In this document: positions 52,181-62,743 of the stretch, piece by piece | How positions within the stretch are numbered: position 1 is the first letter of the stretch | How the letters are laid out: the number at the start of each line of letters is the position of its first letter | Source of the DNA: Streptococcus suis | GTDB lineage: Bacteria > Bacillota > Bacilli > Lactobacillales > Streptococcaceae | Length of the DNA: 64,000 bases | NCBI GenBank assembly: GCA_022354845.1 | Contig: CP031970.1 | Coordinates: 62,001-126,000, forward strand | Reading direction: 5' to 3' | The notes under the pieces: generated by a model | The model's input: the letters and a program-made list of their open reading frames with translations, nothing else | What the model was told of the DNA's origin: nothing | The model's database searches: none | Position numbers and translations under genes: made by a program

Positions 52181-52294
52181 CAATTAAAGTCTTCATAAAT
52201 AGGGAATTGTCCAAAGTACAGTTAGAAACTATCTAACAATAAGTTCCAGTGGCACAATCCCCTTATTTTTTAAGTAAAACTGTTACCGCTAACA

Positions 52295-52312
52295 ATTAAG
52301 AAAACGTTTGCA
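52295..52312 (+). promoter_or_regulatory. LacI-type operator / cre before apuA
   Basis: ATTAAGAAAACGTTTGCA is identical to 51183-51200. It lies about 20 bases before TATACT/TATTAT -10 candidates (52331-52345), where a bound repressor would block the polymerase. Confidence 0.72.
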
Positions 52313-52370
52313 AAGTAACGGCTGTTTCTTATATACTATTATTATATTAGACATACCAAAGGAGAATGGA

Positions 52371-55300
52371 ATGAATAAAAAACGTTTGCGTGTAGCAAAG
52401 AAATCACCAATGTTTGAAAAAAAGGTTATTTTTGGGATACGTAAGTTCACGGTGGGTGTTGCATCAGTCGGTATTGCAACAGCTTTTTTGATATCCGGAA
52501 CTGGCCAATTAGTTCAAGCAGAGGAAGTAGCAACTCCCTCTACGGAAATAACAGCTCCAATTAATACAGATCAAACGTCAGATGTTGATGCTACTGCATC
52601 AGTCGCTGGCAGTGAGTTGGTTGAAGAGGTTGTAACTTCTGACACAACTGCTACAGAGGCATCAACGCTAGTTGCTGAAGCAGGCGAAGTTTTCGATGCA
52701 CAAGTAAATACAGCATCAGTAGAAGAGGTTGTAACTTCTGACACAACAGCTGCAGAGGCATCAACGCTAGTTGCTGAAGCAAGCGAAGCTTTCGATGCAC
52801 AAGTAAATACAGCATCAGTAGAAAATGTTGCAACTGTAGCAGAAACAGCTACATTGTCCACCCCAGCAGAAGCGCCAATTGAAGAAGGTAGTATTCGTCT
52901 GCACTTTGAAAATGTAGACGAAACAGCACCAGAAAGTCAAGGTTTGTGGACTTGGGGAGGAGTTGAAACACCATCTGATGGAAATAAATGGCCAACTGAT
53001 ACAGTGAATTTCTCAAGTAGCCAAGTGGATGACTACGGCCATTATGTTGATATTAAAAAATCTGAGACACCAGGCACAATCGGTTATGTGGTCCTTAAAG
53101 ATAGAGAAAAAATAACAGAATCGGACCAAAAAGTGGAGCTTCTTGTTCCGGAACAAAATGAGGCTTGGGTTGCTAGCGATTATACTGTTTCTAGCTATGA
53201 GCCACTCAAGGATGAAAATGTTCTCCGCATCAATTACACACGTGAAGACAACAATTATGATGGTTGGGGCGTATGGACTTGGGGAGATACGACTGAAGTA
53301 AGTAGCGGCTGGCCAGTAGGTGCCCTTGATTTTAAAGTTGGGAAATACGGTGCTTATGTTGACATTCCTCTTTCAAATGGTTTAGATTCTAAGCTTGGAT
53401 TTCTACTAATCAATCAGAATAATCCAGATCTTGCTGGCAATAAATCGGTTGATTTTGCTTTTGCAGATCGTAAACGGCATAGCCAAATTTTCCTTCAGAA
53501 TGGTGATGACAAAGTCTATACCAATCCATACTTTATCGAAGAAAAAGTAGAATTAGATACAAGCAAAGCTACTCCGGGAACAAAAAATGTAACCATTGAA
53601 GCAAGTATAAACGCGCCTTTCAACTACAACGAAAGTGGTCTTGTTTCTGTAGCTATAACCAATCCTGAAAGTGCTGAAATTATCAAAATGGAAGTCGACA
53701 CTACTACACTGGGTGGTGGTATCGTACCAATTTCAACAGAGCTTAATCGTGTAACGATTAAGGCAACTTCTGACACAGCTCCAGGGACATACAGTCTACC
53801 TGTAAAGGTATATGATAAAGACAATGGCTACTACGAAACAAAATTGGATGTGACCATTACGGAGCGCATTAAGGCAGAAGGTGAAAAAGACTGGGACGAG
53901 CAAGTCATCTACTTTATGATGACTGACCGTTTCTACAATGGTGACGTTAGCAATGATCAGAAGGTTGTTGGAGACGTAACTAACCCTCGTGGTCTCTACC
54001 GAGGCGGAGATTTTAAAGGGGTTACAGCTAAGTTGGACTACTTGAAAGAATTGGGTGTGGATTCTATCTGGTTGACACCAATTGTTGAAAATATTCCACA
54101 GAATGTTGGTAGCGCTACAGATGGAGAATACTATGCTTACCATGGCTACTGGGCATCAAATTTTGAAAAACTAAATCCACATTTGGGAAGTTTAGCCGAT
54201 TTCCACAAATTGATTGATGCCGCAGCCGAAAAAGGAATCAATATCATTGTTGACGTGGTGTTGAATCATGCTGGCTATGGCGCAGAAGAAACCTTTAAAG
54301 GTATGGTACGGACCAAGGAAGAAGATAAGCAGGGAGATGACCAATTAGGCTCATTATCTGGATTACCAGACTTCAAGACAGAAGAAGCTACAGTACGCAA
54401 TCAGTTGGTTGCTTGGCAGGCATCTTGGTTGGAACGCTCAAAAACTGCTAAAGGTAATTCAATCTATGGTTTCCGTGTCGATACAGTCAAACACGTTGAT
54501 GATACCACATGGCAACATTTCAAAAATGAATTGGTGGATAGAGATCCTGACTTCCACTTGATTGGAGAAACTTGGGGAGCTAACTATAAAGATACCAAGG
54601 GTGACTTGGGAATCGGTACTATGGACAGCTTGTTGGACTTTGGCTTCAAGGATATCGCCAAGTATTTGGTCAATGGTCAACTGAAAGCAGCTGGAAAAGA
54701 GCTAGAAGAGCGTAGCAAGGTTCTGACTAGCGCAGCTTCTCTGGGTCAATTCTTGGGTAGTCATGACGAAGATGGTTTCCTTTACAGTCTCGGTGGCGCA
54801 GACAAAGAAGGAAATCTGGATAAACTGAAATTGGCTGCTAGTCTCTTGATTACTGCTAAAGGTCAGCCTGTCATATACTACGGTGAAGAATTAGGCCAAT
54901 CTGGACAAAACAACTGGCCAGCTTATGACAACCGGTACGATTTCGATTGGAGTAAGGTAGAGACAAGTGACATAGAGGACCATTACCAAAAATTGTTGGC
55001 TTTCCGTAATGGAAATTCAACATTGCTCTCACGTGGTGATACAACAACACTTGCTGGAAATGATAGCCAAGGTTGGCTTATCAGCAAACGCAGTTACCAA
55101 GATCAAGCTGCCTATCTTGTCTTCTCAACCAATACCGAGAGCAAGGGAATGGCAATTGAAGTATCTGGTAAGGATGTAGTGGTCACAGATGCATACACAG
55201 GAAAATCTTATCAAGCTATCGAGAAAGACGGTAAATGGGTTGTTCAAGTCGAACTTCCAACTATCGGTCAAGGTGGCACCATGCTCCTTCAGACAGAAGC

Positions 55301-58300
55301 AGGTGACATCGTCAATGCAAGTGTGCAAGGAGCAACTGAAGAACCAATTGAAACAGGCTACTTACGTGTTCACTTTAAAACTCTACCATCTGATAATTTA
55401 TCTAGCTTAGGTTTATGGACATGGGATGATGTCGAAAAACCATCGTCAGATGTTGGTGCTTGGCCAACGGGGGCGACTAATTTCAGTACTGCTAAGCAGG
55501 ATGATTATGGCTATTATCTTGATATCAAGATGAAAGATGAAACAGCCAGCAAAATCAGTCTTCTGATTAATAATACATCTGGGGAAAATATAACCGGCGA
55601 TAAAGTTATTGAGCGAATTAGCACTAAGATGAATGAAGCTTGGTTTGATGAGAATTATCAACTCAGCCTCTATCAACCACTCAAAGAAGGCTATATCCGT
55701 ATCAATTACTTCCGTACAGATGGCGATTATGACCAAAAAGGTCTCTGGATCTGGGGTGATGTGACTGATGTTGTCTTGGGTGACTGGCCAAATGGTATTG
55801 ATTTTGAAAACCAAGGTAAATATGGTGCCTATATCGATGTCAAATTGACAGATTTACCAAGTTCAATTGGCTTCCTGCTATTGGATGAAAGCAAGTCAGG
55901 AGATGATGTCAAGATTCAGCAGAAAGATTATAGCTTTACAGATTTGAAAAATCAGACACAAATCTTCCTAAAAGATGAGGATCCAACCATCTACACTAAT
56001 CCGTATTTTGTGAACAACGTCCGTGTAACAGGCGTTTCTCATGTTAGCCTGACAGCTCTAGAAGCAGTCTTTACAACGCTTGAAGGTGCTGATAAGGAAA
56101 GTATTTTTGAAAAATTGTCTGTAACAGATAAAAATGGTCAGACGGTGACTGTGACGGACCTTGTCTTGGATGCTACCAGCAACAAGGTGCGAGTCCTTGG
56201 GGATTTCAACCAAGAAAATGCGGGCTATACCCTCAAATATGGCAATGATAGCTTCACAACAACTATGAGCTGGCAATTGAAGGATGAGCTCTATGCTTAT
56301 GATGGAGAACTTGGTGCGCGTGTGAGTCAGGCTGGAAGTGTCGTTGATATGACTCTCTGGTCTCCAAGTGCAGACAGTGTAGCAGTTGTTCTTTATGATA
56401 AGGATGATCAGTCTAAGGTGGTCGGTAAATTAGCCATGACCAAGGGCGATAAAGGACAATGGGATCTTGAATTGAACAGTCAATCAGATCTTGGTATCGC
56501 AGATTATCGTGGTTACTATTACCATTATGAAATCACTCGTGGGGATCAATCTGTTCTTGTTTTAGATCCATATGCTATGTCTTTAGCGGAGTGGAATAGT
56601 GATTTAGCAGATACTGATCCATCTTATCGTATTGCCAAAGCGGCGATTGTGGATCCATCAGAAGTTGGTCCAAGCAATTTGGATTATGCTACTATTCCTA
56701 ATTTCAATCAGCGTGAAGATGCGATTATATATGAAGCACATGTTCGTGACTTCACATCAGATCCTGCAATTTCGGATGAATTGACTGCTCAGTTTGGTAC
56801 CTTTGCAGCCTTTGCAGAGCGTCTCAGCTACCTCAAGGAATTGGGTGTGACTCATATTCAATTATTGCCTGTTATGAGCTACTATTTTGTCAATGAATTG
56901 AAAAATACAGAGCGGATGGATAAGTACGCGTCAAGCAACAGTAACTACAACTGGGGTTATGATCCACAGAGCTACTTTGCCTTTACAGGTATGTATTCTA
57001 CAGATCCGACAGATCCAATGAAACGCATTGAAGAGTTCAAAAACCTGGTCAATGAAATTCACAAACAAGGCATGGGTGTGATTTTGGATGTGGTGTATAA
57101 CCACACTTCTAAGACTTTCTTATTTGAAGATTTAGAGCCAAACTATTATCACTTCATGGAGGCAGATGGTACGGCTAAATCAAGCTTTGGTGGTGGTCGT
57201 CTGGGAACCACTCACTACATGAGTCGCCGTGTCCTCGTTGATTCTATCAAGTATCTTGTGGACGAGTTTAAGGTAGATGGTTTCCGCTTTGATATGATGG
57301 GGGACCATGATGCCGAAGCAATTGAGCTGGCCTTTACTGAAGCTCAAAAACTCAATCCAAACATCATTATGCTTGGTGAAGGTTGGAGAACCTTTACAGG
57401 TGATGCCAATCAGCCTGTTCAGCCAGCAGACCAAGACTGGATGAGTTCAACAGATACTGTTGCGGTATTCTCAGATGAAATTCGCAATACACTTAAATCT
57501 GGTTATCCAAACGAAGGTCAGCCAGCCTTTATCACAGGCGGTGCTAAGAGTGTAGAATCTGTCTTCAATAACATCAAGGCACAACCAGGCAACTTCTTGG
57601 CAGATGATCCAGGTGATGTGATCCAATATATTGCTGCGCATGATAACTTGACCCTCTTTGATATCATTGCTCAGTCCATCAAGAAGGACCCATCAATCGC
57701 TGAAAATTACACTGAAATTCACCAACGGCAACGTTTGGGTAACTTGCTAGTTTTGACTGCTCAAGGGACACCGTTCATCCATTCTGGTCAGGAGTATGGA
57801 CGGACCAAACAGTTCCGTCACCCTGATTATCAGTACCCTGTAGCAGAAGATCAAGTGCCGAACAAAGCTCATTTGTTGACAAATGCTGATGGTACACCAT
57901 TTGATTACCCATACTACATTCATGATTCTTATGATTCATCTGATGCCGTCAACAAGTTTGACTGGACCAAAGCGACAGATGAGGCGCTCTATCCAGAAAA
58001 TACCCGTACTCAGGCCTTTACAAAAGGATTGATTGCCTTGCGCAAATCTACAGATGCCTTCCGTTTGGGAACAAAAGACCAAGTCGATCAAATGGTTAGC
58101 TTGATTTCAATACCAGGTCAAAATGGTATTGCTACAAACGATGTGGTTATTGCCTATCAAACCATTGCAAGCAACGGTGATCGCTATGCTGTCTTTGTCA
58201 ATGCTGACAGTAAGGAACGTAGTTTTGTTCTTTCAGATGTTTACAAAGACTTACTGCAGGGTCAAGTACTGGTTGATGGTGAGCGTGCAGGTGTAGAAGC

Positions 58301-58871
58301 ATTGTCTGATATAGTGGGTGTCGAATTGACTGATAGTGCAGTTGTCCTTTCGCCACTAACTGCAGCGGTGATTCGTTTGCCTTATATCATCACAGACGTT
58401 CCAGATACAGCACCTACTGCTGAAGAAAAACCAACCTTAGACTTTACTACGAAAGAACGTACAGAAGAATCTGTCCTTCCGATTGCAGAGGAAGTTCGCT
58501 ATGATGCAACTCTCGCAAAAGGTCAATCTTATGTGCTTCAAGAAGGTAAGGCAGGTAAGAGAGTCTTGGTTTATCAAGATGTCTTAGTTGACGGCAAGGT
58601 GATTGCTACTAACTTGTTATCAGAATCAGTTGTAGATGCTGAGGCACGGATTGTTGTTAAGGGTAGTATGGAGGCTAAGGATGTGGTAGAAAAACCAAGT
58701 CTTTCTACTCCAACAGCTCAAGTGTCTGAACAAACCACAAGTGCATCAAACAAAGAAAGCCTACCAGCTACAGGTGACCGACAAAGTGATTTGGCACTTC
58801 TAGGTCTCGGACTTGCTGGACTTGGTTTGACAGTTGCTGCACAAGGAAGAAACAAAAAATCGGAAGAATAG
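52371..58871 (+). CDS. apuA: Cell-wall-anchored amylopullulanase
   Basis: The 2166-residue surface enzyme degrades alpha-1,4 and alpha-1,6 glucans. In order: YSIRK-like signal (FGIRKFTVGVASVG), a 33-residue tandem repeat (about 85-150), two CBM41 starch-binding modules (from about 171 and 283), a GH13 alpha-amylase domain (about 508-870; FRVDTVKH nucleophile, IGETWG acid/base, GSHDED), two more CBM41 modules (from about 994 and 1106), a GH13 pullulanase domain (about 1448-1880; YNWGYDP, FRFDMMGDHD, LGEGW, AAHDNLT) and an LPATG sorting signal with hydrophobic tail. Both catalytic triads are intact. The ATG at 52371 follows GGAGA. Confidence 0.95.
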   Translation: MNKKRLRVAKKSPMFEKKVIFGIRKFTVGVASVGIATAFLISGTGQLVQAEEVATPSTEITAPINTDQTSDVDATASVAGSELVEEVVTSDTTATEASTLVAEAGEVFDAQVNTASVEEVVTSDTTAAEASTLVAEASEAFDAQVNTASVENVATVAETATLSTPAEAPIEEGSIRLHFENVDETAPESQGLWTWGGVETPSDGNKWPTDTVNFSSSQVDDYGHYVDIKKSETPGTIGYVVLKDREKITESDQKVELLVPEQNEAWVASDYTVSSYEPLKDENVLRINYTREDNNYDGWGVWTWGDTTEVSSGWPVGALDFKVGKYGAYVDIPLSNGLDSKLGFLLINQNNPDLAGNKSVDFAFADRKRHSQIFLQNGDDKVYTNPYFIEEKVELDTSKATPGTKNVTIEASINAPFNYNESGLVSVAITNPESAEIIKMEVDTTTLGGGIVPISTELNRVTIKATSDTAPGTYSLPVKVYDKDNGYYETKLDVTITERIKAEGEKDWDEQVIYFMMTDRFYNGDVSNDQKVVGDVTNPRGLYRGGDFKGVTAKLDYLKELGVDSIWLTPIVENIPQNVGSATDGEYYAYHGYWASNFEKLNPHLGSLADFHKLIDAAAEKGINIIVDVVLNHAGYGAEETFKGMVRTKEEDKQGDDQLGSLSGLPDFKTEEATVRNQLVAWQASWLERSKTAKGNSIYGFRVDTVKHVDDTTWQHFKNELVDRDPDFHLIGETWGANYKDTKGDLGIGTMDSLLDFGFKDIAKYLVNGQLKAAGKELEERSKVLTSAASLGQFLGSHDEDGFLYSLGGADKEGNLDKLKLAASLLITAKGQPVIYYGEELGQSGQNNWPAYDNRYDFDWSKVETSDIEDHYQKLLAFRNGNSTLLSRGDTTTLAGNDSQGWLISKRSYQDQAAYLVFSTNTESKGMAIEVSGKDVVVTDAYTGKSYQAIEKDGKWVVQVELPTIGQGGTMLLQTEAGDIVNASVQGATEEPIETGYLRVHFKTLPSDNLSSLGLWTWDDVEKPSSDVGAWPTGATNFSTAKQDDYGYYLDIKMKDETASKISLLINNTSGENITGDKVIERISTKMNEAWFDENYQLSLYQPLKEGYIRINYFRTDGDYDQKGLWIWGDVTDVVLGDWPNGIDFENQGKYGAYIDVKLTDLPSSIGFLLLDESKSGDDVKIQQKDYSFTDLKNQTQIFLKDEDPTIYTNPYFVNNVRVTGVSHVSLTALEAVFTTLEGADKESIFEKLSVTDKNGQTVTVTDLVLDATSNKVRVLGDFNQENAGYTLKYGNDSFTTTMSWQLKDELYAYDGELGARVSQAGSVVDMTLWSPSADSVAVVLYDKDDQSKVVGKLAMTKGDKGQWDLELNSQSDLGIADYRGYYYHYEITRGDQSVLVLDPYAMSLAEWNSDLADTDPSYRIAKAAIVDPSEVGPSNLDYATIPNFNQREDAIIYEAHVRDFTSDPAISDELTAQFGTFAAFAERLSYLKELGVTHIQLLPVMSYYFVNELKNTERMDKYASSNSNYNWGYDPQSYFAFTGMYSTDPTDPMKRIEEFKNLVNEIHKQGMGVILDVVYNHTSKTFLFEDLEPNYYHFMEADGTAKSSFGGGRLGTTHYMSRRVLVDSIKYLVDEFKVDGFRFDMMGDHDAEAIELAFTEAQKLNPNIIMLGEGWRTFTGDANQPVQPADQDWMSSTDTVAVFSDEIRNTLKSGYPNEGQPAFITGGAKSVESVFNNIKAQPGNFLADDPGDVIQYIAAHDNLTLFDIIAQSIKKDPSIAENYTEIHQRQRLGNLLVLTAQGTPFIHSGQEYGRTKQFRHPDYQYPVAEDQVPNKAHLLTNADGTPFDYPYYIHDSYDSSDAVNKFDWTKATDEALYPENTRTQAFTKGLIALRKSTDAFRLGTKDQVDQMVSLISIPGQNGIATNDVVIAYQTIASNGDRYAVFVNADSKERSFVLSDVYKDLLQGQVLVDGERAGVEALSDIVGVELTDSAVVLSPLTAAVIRLPYIITDVPDTAPTAEEKPTLDFTTKERTEESVLPIAEEVRYDATLAKGQSYVLQEGKAGKRVLVYQDVLVDGKVIATNLLSESVVDAEARIVVKGSMEAKDVVEKPSLSTPTAQVSEQTTSASNKESLPATGDRQSDLALLGLGLAGLGLTVAAQGRNKKSEE
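52623..52820 (+). repeat. 99-bp in-frame tandem repeat in apuA
   Basis: Two 99-bp units begin at 52623 and 52722 and encode 33 residues each (EEVVTSDTTATEASTLVAEA and following). They differ at a few bases. The Thr/Ala/Glu-rich repeat forms a spacer between signal peptide and first CBM; copy number is likely variable between strains. Confidence 0.85.
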
Positions 58872-58957
58872 TATTCTTCGGACGTAACAATAGTTTTTAC
58901 AGTTTTTGGGAAAAGCTTAAAATGTAGCAAAATTATTGAGATAGACCACATTATAAA

Positions 58958-59008
58958 ACGCATAGAATCAACGGTTTAGTAACGCAATGATTCTATGTGT
59001 TTTTTTTA
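58958..59008 (+). terminator. apuA terminator
   Basis: ACGCATAGAATCA / TGATTCTATGTGT arms with a 17-base loop and T8 end the amylopullulanase transcript. Confidence 0.85.
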
Positions 59009-59128
59009 ATGAAGAATTTACTTGGATTTTTTAGATCTCAAAAATTGTAATTTGTTTCATACATTTATTGATTCCCCTCCTCTCAAAAGAATTTCGTTAT
59101 ATAGAAACAAGAATATTCTGACAGACAT

Positions 59129-59150
59129 AGAAAACGCTTTATGGTATAAT
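59129..59150 (+). promoter_or_regulatory. tkt promoter with overlapping cre-like site
   Basis: TGgTATAAT (59142-59150) is the -10. AGAAAACGCTTTAT just upstream resembles a CcpA cre site in the spacer, so carbon-catabolite control is possible. Confidence 0.5.
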
Positions 59151-59180
59151 GAAAACATGACTTTATAAAAGGAGAAAAAC

Positions 59181-61151
59181 ATGTCAAATCTTTCAGTCAA
59201 TGCGATTCGTTTCCTTGGTATTGATGCCATTGAGAAATCGAAATCAGGTCACCCTGGCATCGTTATGGGTGCAGCCCCAATGGCTTACAGCCTCTTTACC
59301 AAGGAGCTCCGCATTAATCCATCCCAACCGAATTGGATTAACCGTGATCGTTTCATCTTATCAGCCGGCCATGGCTCCATGCTTCTTTATGGCCTCCTTC
59401 ATTTGTCAGGATTTGAAGATGTCACAATGGACGAGATCAAGAACTTCCGTCAATGGGGGTCAAAAACACCAGGTCACCCAGAATTAGGTCATACAACAGG
59501 TGTAGATGCAACAACAGGCCCTCTTGGACAAGGGATTTCAACTGCGACAGGTTTTGCGCAAGCAGAGCGTTTCCTTGCAGCTAAGTACAACCGCGATGGC
59601 TTCCCAATCTTTGATCACTATACTTATGTGATTTGCGGTGATGGGGACTTGATGGAAGGTGTTTCCTCAGAGGCTGCTTCTTATGCAGGACTTCAAAAAT
59701 TAGAAAAACTCATCGTTCTCTATGATTCAAACGACATCAACTTGGATGGTGAAACGAAAGATGCCTTTACAGAAAGTGTACGTGCACGTTACGATGCATA
59801 TGGTTGGTATACAGACCTCGTAACAAATGGTACAGATGTAGATGTCATCTTTGCGGCTATTGAAAAAGCAAAAGCTGCTGGTAAACCATCACTTATCGAA
59901 ATCAAAACAGTTATTGGTTATGGTTCGCCAAATAAAGCTGGAAGCAATGCGGCTCACGGTGCTCCTCTTGGTCCAGAAGAGGCAGAAGCAACTCGTAAGG
60001 CACTTGATTGGAACTATGCTCCGTTTGAAATTCCAGCTGAGGTCTATGCGGACTTCAAAGCTAATGTAGCTGACCGTGGAGCAGCTGCGTATGATGCTTG
60101 GGTGAGATTGGTGGAAGACTACAAAGTAGCACATCCAGAATTGGCTGCAGAAGTAACAGCTATCTTGGAAGGTCGTGAATTGGCTGAGTTGACAGAAGCT
60201 GATTTCCCTGTCTATGAAAATGGTTTCTCACAAGCAACTCGTAACTCATCACAAGACGCGATAAATGCAGCAGCGGCAGTATTACCAAATTTCTTTGGTG
60301 GTTCAGCTGACTTGGCACACTCAAATATGACTGTCATTAAGGGGGAAGGACTTCAAGACTCTGCTAATCCTCTGAATCGCAATATCCAATTCGGTGTGCG
60401 TGAATTTGCTATGGGTACTATCTTGAATGGTATGGCAGCACACGGTGGACTTCGCGTTTTCGGTGGTACCTTCTTCGTCTTCTCAGACTATGTGAAGGCA
60501 GCAGTTCGTTTGTCAGCCCTTCAAGGACTTCCTGTAACTTATGTCTTCACGCATGACTCAATTGCAGTTGGTGAAGATGGCCCAACTCACGAGCCAATCG
60601 AGCACTTGGCAGGACTTCGTGCCATGCCAAACCTCAACGTTTTCCGTCCAGCAGATGCGCGTGAAACACAGGCAGCTTGGTACTTGTCATTGACCAGCAA
60701 ATCAACACCATCAGCTCTTGTTCTCACTCGTCAAAACTTGACAGTTGAAGAAGGAACAGCCTTTGACAAGGTTGCAAAAGGTGCTTACGTTGTCTATGAA
60801 GCAGCAGGCTTTGATACCATCCTTCTTGCATCTGGTTCAGAAGTGAACTTGGCTGTAAAAGCTGCCAAAGAACTAGAAGCAACAGGCACTAAGGTCCGTG
60901 TGGTTTCTGTACCGTCTACAGAGCTCTTTGATGCACAAGATGCAGCTTATAAGGAAGAAATCCTTCCAAATGCTATCCGTCGTCGCTTGGCTATTGAAAT
61001 GGGTGCGACTCAAAGTTGGTACAAGTATGTCGGTCTTGACGGTAAAGTTCTTGGTATCGACACGTTCGGTGCCTCAGCTCCAGCACAAACAGTTATTGAC
61101 AACTATGGCTTCACAGTAGAAAATGTTGTGAACTTGGTTGGCAAATTATAG
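59181..61151 (+). CDS. tkt: Transketolase
   Basis: Transketolase moves two-carbon units in the pentose phosphate pathway using thiamine diphosphate. The 656-residue protein has the conserved [15 protein letters not shown] and [16 protein letters not shown] segments, the TPP motif [13 protein letters not shown]...DSNDINLDG, and the pyrimidine-domain [20 protein letters not shown] with its catalytic Glu. Codon use is strongly biased, as in highly expressed genes. Confidence 0.95.
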   Translation: MSNLSVNAIRFLGIDAIEKSKSGHPGIVMGAAPMAYSLFTKELRINPSQPNWINRDRFILSAGHGSMLLYGLLHLSGFEDVTMDEIKNFRQWGSKTPGHPELGHTTGVDATTGPLGQGISTATGFAQAERFLAAKYNRDGFPIFDHYTYVICGDGDLMEGVSSEAASYAGLQKLEKLIVLYDSNDINLDGETKDAFTESVRARYDAYGWYTDLVTNGTDVDVIFAAIEKAKAAGKPSLIEIKTVIGYGSPNKAGSNAAHGAPLGPEEAEATRKALDWNYAPFEIPAEVYADFKANVADRGAAAYDAWVRLVEDYKVAHPELAAEVTAILEGRELAELTEADFPVYENGFSQATRNSSQDAINAAAAVLPNFFGGSADLAHSNMTVIKGEGLQDSANPLNRNIQFGVREFAMGTILNGMAAHGGLRVFGGTFFVFSDYVKAAVRLSALQGLPVTYVFTHDSIAVGEDGPTHEPIEHLAGLRAMPNLNVFRPADARETQAAWYLSLTSKSTPSALVLTRQNLTVEEGTAFDKVAKGAYVVYEAAGFDTILLASGSEVNLAVKAAKELEATGTKVRVVSVPSTELFDAQDAAYKEEILPNAIRRRLAIEMGATQSWYKYVGLDGKVLGIDTFGASAPAQTVIDNYGFTVENVVNLVGKL

Positions 61152-61160
61152 TAAAATGTC

Positions 61161-61187
61161 AGAAACAGCCTTTCGGGGCTGTTTTCT
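61161..61187 (+). terminator. tkt terminator
   Basis: AGAAACAGCC / GGCTGTTTTCT arms with a short loop follow tkt. Confidence 0.8.
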
Positions 61188-61201
61188 GTTATAATCATTT
61201 T

Positions 61202-61714
61202 ATGAACTATACCTTAGAAGAAAAAGAATATTTTATGAGACAAGCCTTAGAAGAGGCACGAAAATCCCTTGAAAAAGATGAAATCCCAATCGGTTGCGTT
61301 ATTGTGAAGGAAGGGCAGATTATTGGTAGAGGCCACAATGCGCGTGAGGAACTCAATCAAGCCATCATGCACGCCGAAGTCATGGCCATCCAAGAAGCCA
61401 ATCGAGTGGAAGGGAATTGGCGACTGCTGGATACGACCCTTTTTGTCACAATAGAACCCTGTGTCATGTGTAGTGGTGCTATTGGTCTCGCACGCATTCC
61501 AAGGGTGATTTATGGAGGCACCAATCAAAAGTTTGGTGCTGCTGGGAGTCTTTATGATATTTTAGCGGACGTCCGTCTGAATCATCGAGTAGAGGTGGAA
61601 AAGGGAATATTGGAAGAGGAGTGTGCCCAAATGATGCAAGATTTTTTCAGACAACGTAGGGAGAAGCAAAAAGCTGATAAGCTGGCTACTAAATCCCTAG
61701 TGGATCAATCCTAA
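61202..61714 (+). CDS. tadA: tRNA-specific adenosine deaminase
   Basis: TadA converts A34 of tRNA-Arg(ACG) to inosine. The 170-residue zinc enzyme has MHAEVMAIQEA (His ligand and catalytic Glu) and EPCVMCSGAIGLARI (two Cys ligands), and the C-terminal helix (CAQMMQDFFRQRREKQK). It is followed directly by the SRP RNA gene, the common order in streptococci. Confidence 0.93.
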   Translation: MNYTLEEKEYFMRQALEEARKSLEKDEIPIGCVIVKEGQIIGRGHNAREELNQAIMHAEVMAIQEANRVEGNWRLLDTTLFVTIEPCVMCSGAIGLARIPRVIYGGTNQKFGAAGSLYDILADVRLNHRVEVEKGILEEECAQMMQDFFRQRREKQKADKLATKSLVDQS

Positions 61715-61726
61715 TCGACTCTCCAC

Positions 61727-61754
61727 TTGCACTCTAGCCAAATTGTGTTATAAT
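61727..61754 (+). promoter_or_regulatory. SRP RNA promoter
   Basis: TTGCAC, 16 bases and an extended -10 (TGtTATAAT) precede the RNA by six bases. Confidence 0.7.
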
Positions 61755-61760
61755 AATAAA

Positions 61761-61840
61761 CGGAGCAACATTCGTGCGTGAAGCGGGTCAGGGGAGGAAT
61801 CCAGCAGCCCTAAGCGAAGTCGGGTGTGTGCTCTTTTTTT
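61761..61840 (+). ncRNA. ffs: Signal recognition particle RNA (small, 4.5S-type)
   Basis: The sequence has the conserved domain IV: GGGTCAGGGGAGGAATCC then AGCAGCCCTAAGC, forming the Ffh-binding asymmetric and symmetric loops with a tetraloop-like tip, closed by outer pairing (GTGCGTG...TGTGTGC). It lacks the Alu domain, as in streptococci. T7 follows as terminator. Confidence 0.93.
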
Positions 61841-62175
61841 GTACAGCCTAAAAATCCTTTGAAATTAAGCTTTCAGAGGTTTTTTATTGTCTCGTTTTTT
61901 AGAGACAGGGGCAAAATAGGGGCAGTCAAATCAAACCATGAACGAAACTAGCCAAGCTACAATACCCCACCCCATAACGAAAAGAATTAAAGTCAGGGAT
62001 TGTCAGGGGGGGAGGCGGTTTGAAATATTCTTTGGCTTTTATTCTTCAAATTCTTTTTCATCGTCGCATAACACATTCTACTTGAATTGATTCTAGATGG
62101 CTCCGTTTTTCGAATATTATTAAGAAAAGTTTTGGACTGCTCTGCTATTCTATTGAAAAAGAAGGAGGGAAGTCT
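61841..62175. other. Gap between SRP RNA and the P-loop gene
   Basis: A hairpin (AATCCTTTGAAA / TTTCAGAGGTTT, T6, near 61851-61885) acts as back-up terminator. Beyond it I see a G-rich stretch (GGGGCAAAATAGGGGC, 61908-61923) and GTCAGGGGGGGAGG but no gene. TTCGAATA at 62109 is one base off the cin-box. The rest holds nothing I can identify. Confidence 0.4.
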
Positions 62176-62718
62176 ATGTTTGTATTTGCCTTTCCAGGTA
62201 TGGGGAAAACGACTCTTGCTAAGAAATATAGCAGAGTGGTGGACTTAGAGATGTCCGATATAAAATACGATAATAGTAGTGTACAGCATTTGAGTAAGGA
62301 AGAACGAAAATCAACGAAGCGGCCTTTAAAGGATAAGCTCTATAAAACAATCTATGTGGATAAAGCATATAGTCTCCACCAGGATGGAAAAGTTGTTTTA
62401 GTAGCACTGAATTTTTTAGCCAGAATGCTAGCTGCAATGATAGTACGTGGTGGGGTCTTGTTTCATATTTTCATTCCTCATCCGTTTTTAAAAGAGGAAT
62501 ATCGGCAACGCTATATTTCTAGAGGAAACAACCAACGCTTTATCTTTGAGGTTATGTTTATTTGGTATATCGCTCTGATTCCACTGTATATGCTAGCTAA
62601 GCTATTTCCCTACTGGATTACTGTAACACATGCTGGAGAGACCCTAGAGGATTATTGTAAACGTGAAAATTTCATGGAATTTCCAAGAAAACCAAAAATT
62701 ACGCAAACCATTTCATGA
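62176..62718 (+). CDS. P-loop nucleotide-binding protein of unknown function
   Basis: The 180-residue product begins almost at once with a Walker A motif (AFPGMGKTTLAKKY) followed by VVDLEMSDIKYD, like small nucleotide or nucleoside kinases. A Lys/Arg-rich loop (SKEERKSTKRPLKDKLYK) and two hydrophobic stretches (ALNFLARMLAAMIVRGG and FIWYIALIPLYMLAKLF) follow. GAAGGAGGG is well placed before the ATG. It is similar in style to uncharacterised chromosomal and phage proteins of lactic-acid bacteria; the substrate is unknown. Confidence 0.7.
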   Translation: MFVFAFPGMGKTTLAKKYSRVVDLEMSDIKYDNSSVQHLSKEERKSTKRPLKDKLYKTIYVDKAYSLHQDGKVVLVALNFLARMLAAMIVRGGVLFHIFIPHPFLKEEYRQRYISRGNNQRFIFEVMFIWYIALIPLYMLAKLFPYWITVTHAGETLEDYCKRENFMEFPRKPKITQTIS

Positions 62719-62743
62719 AAATGAATGAAAATTGATAAATTCC

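Noticed and set aside
61908..61990. Phage attachment site after the SRP RNA gene
   Set aside because: The G-rich stretch recalls phage-insertion regions, but no repeated att core or integrase is present in the window.
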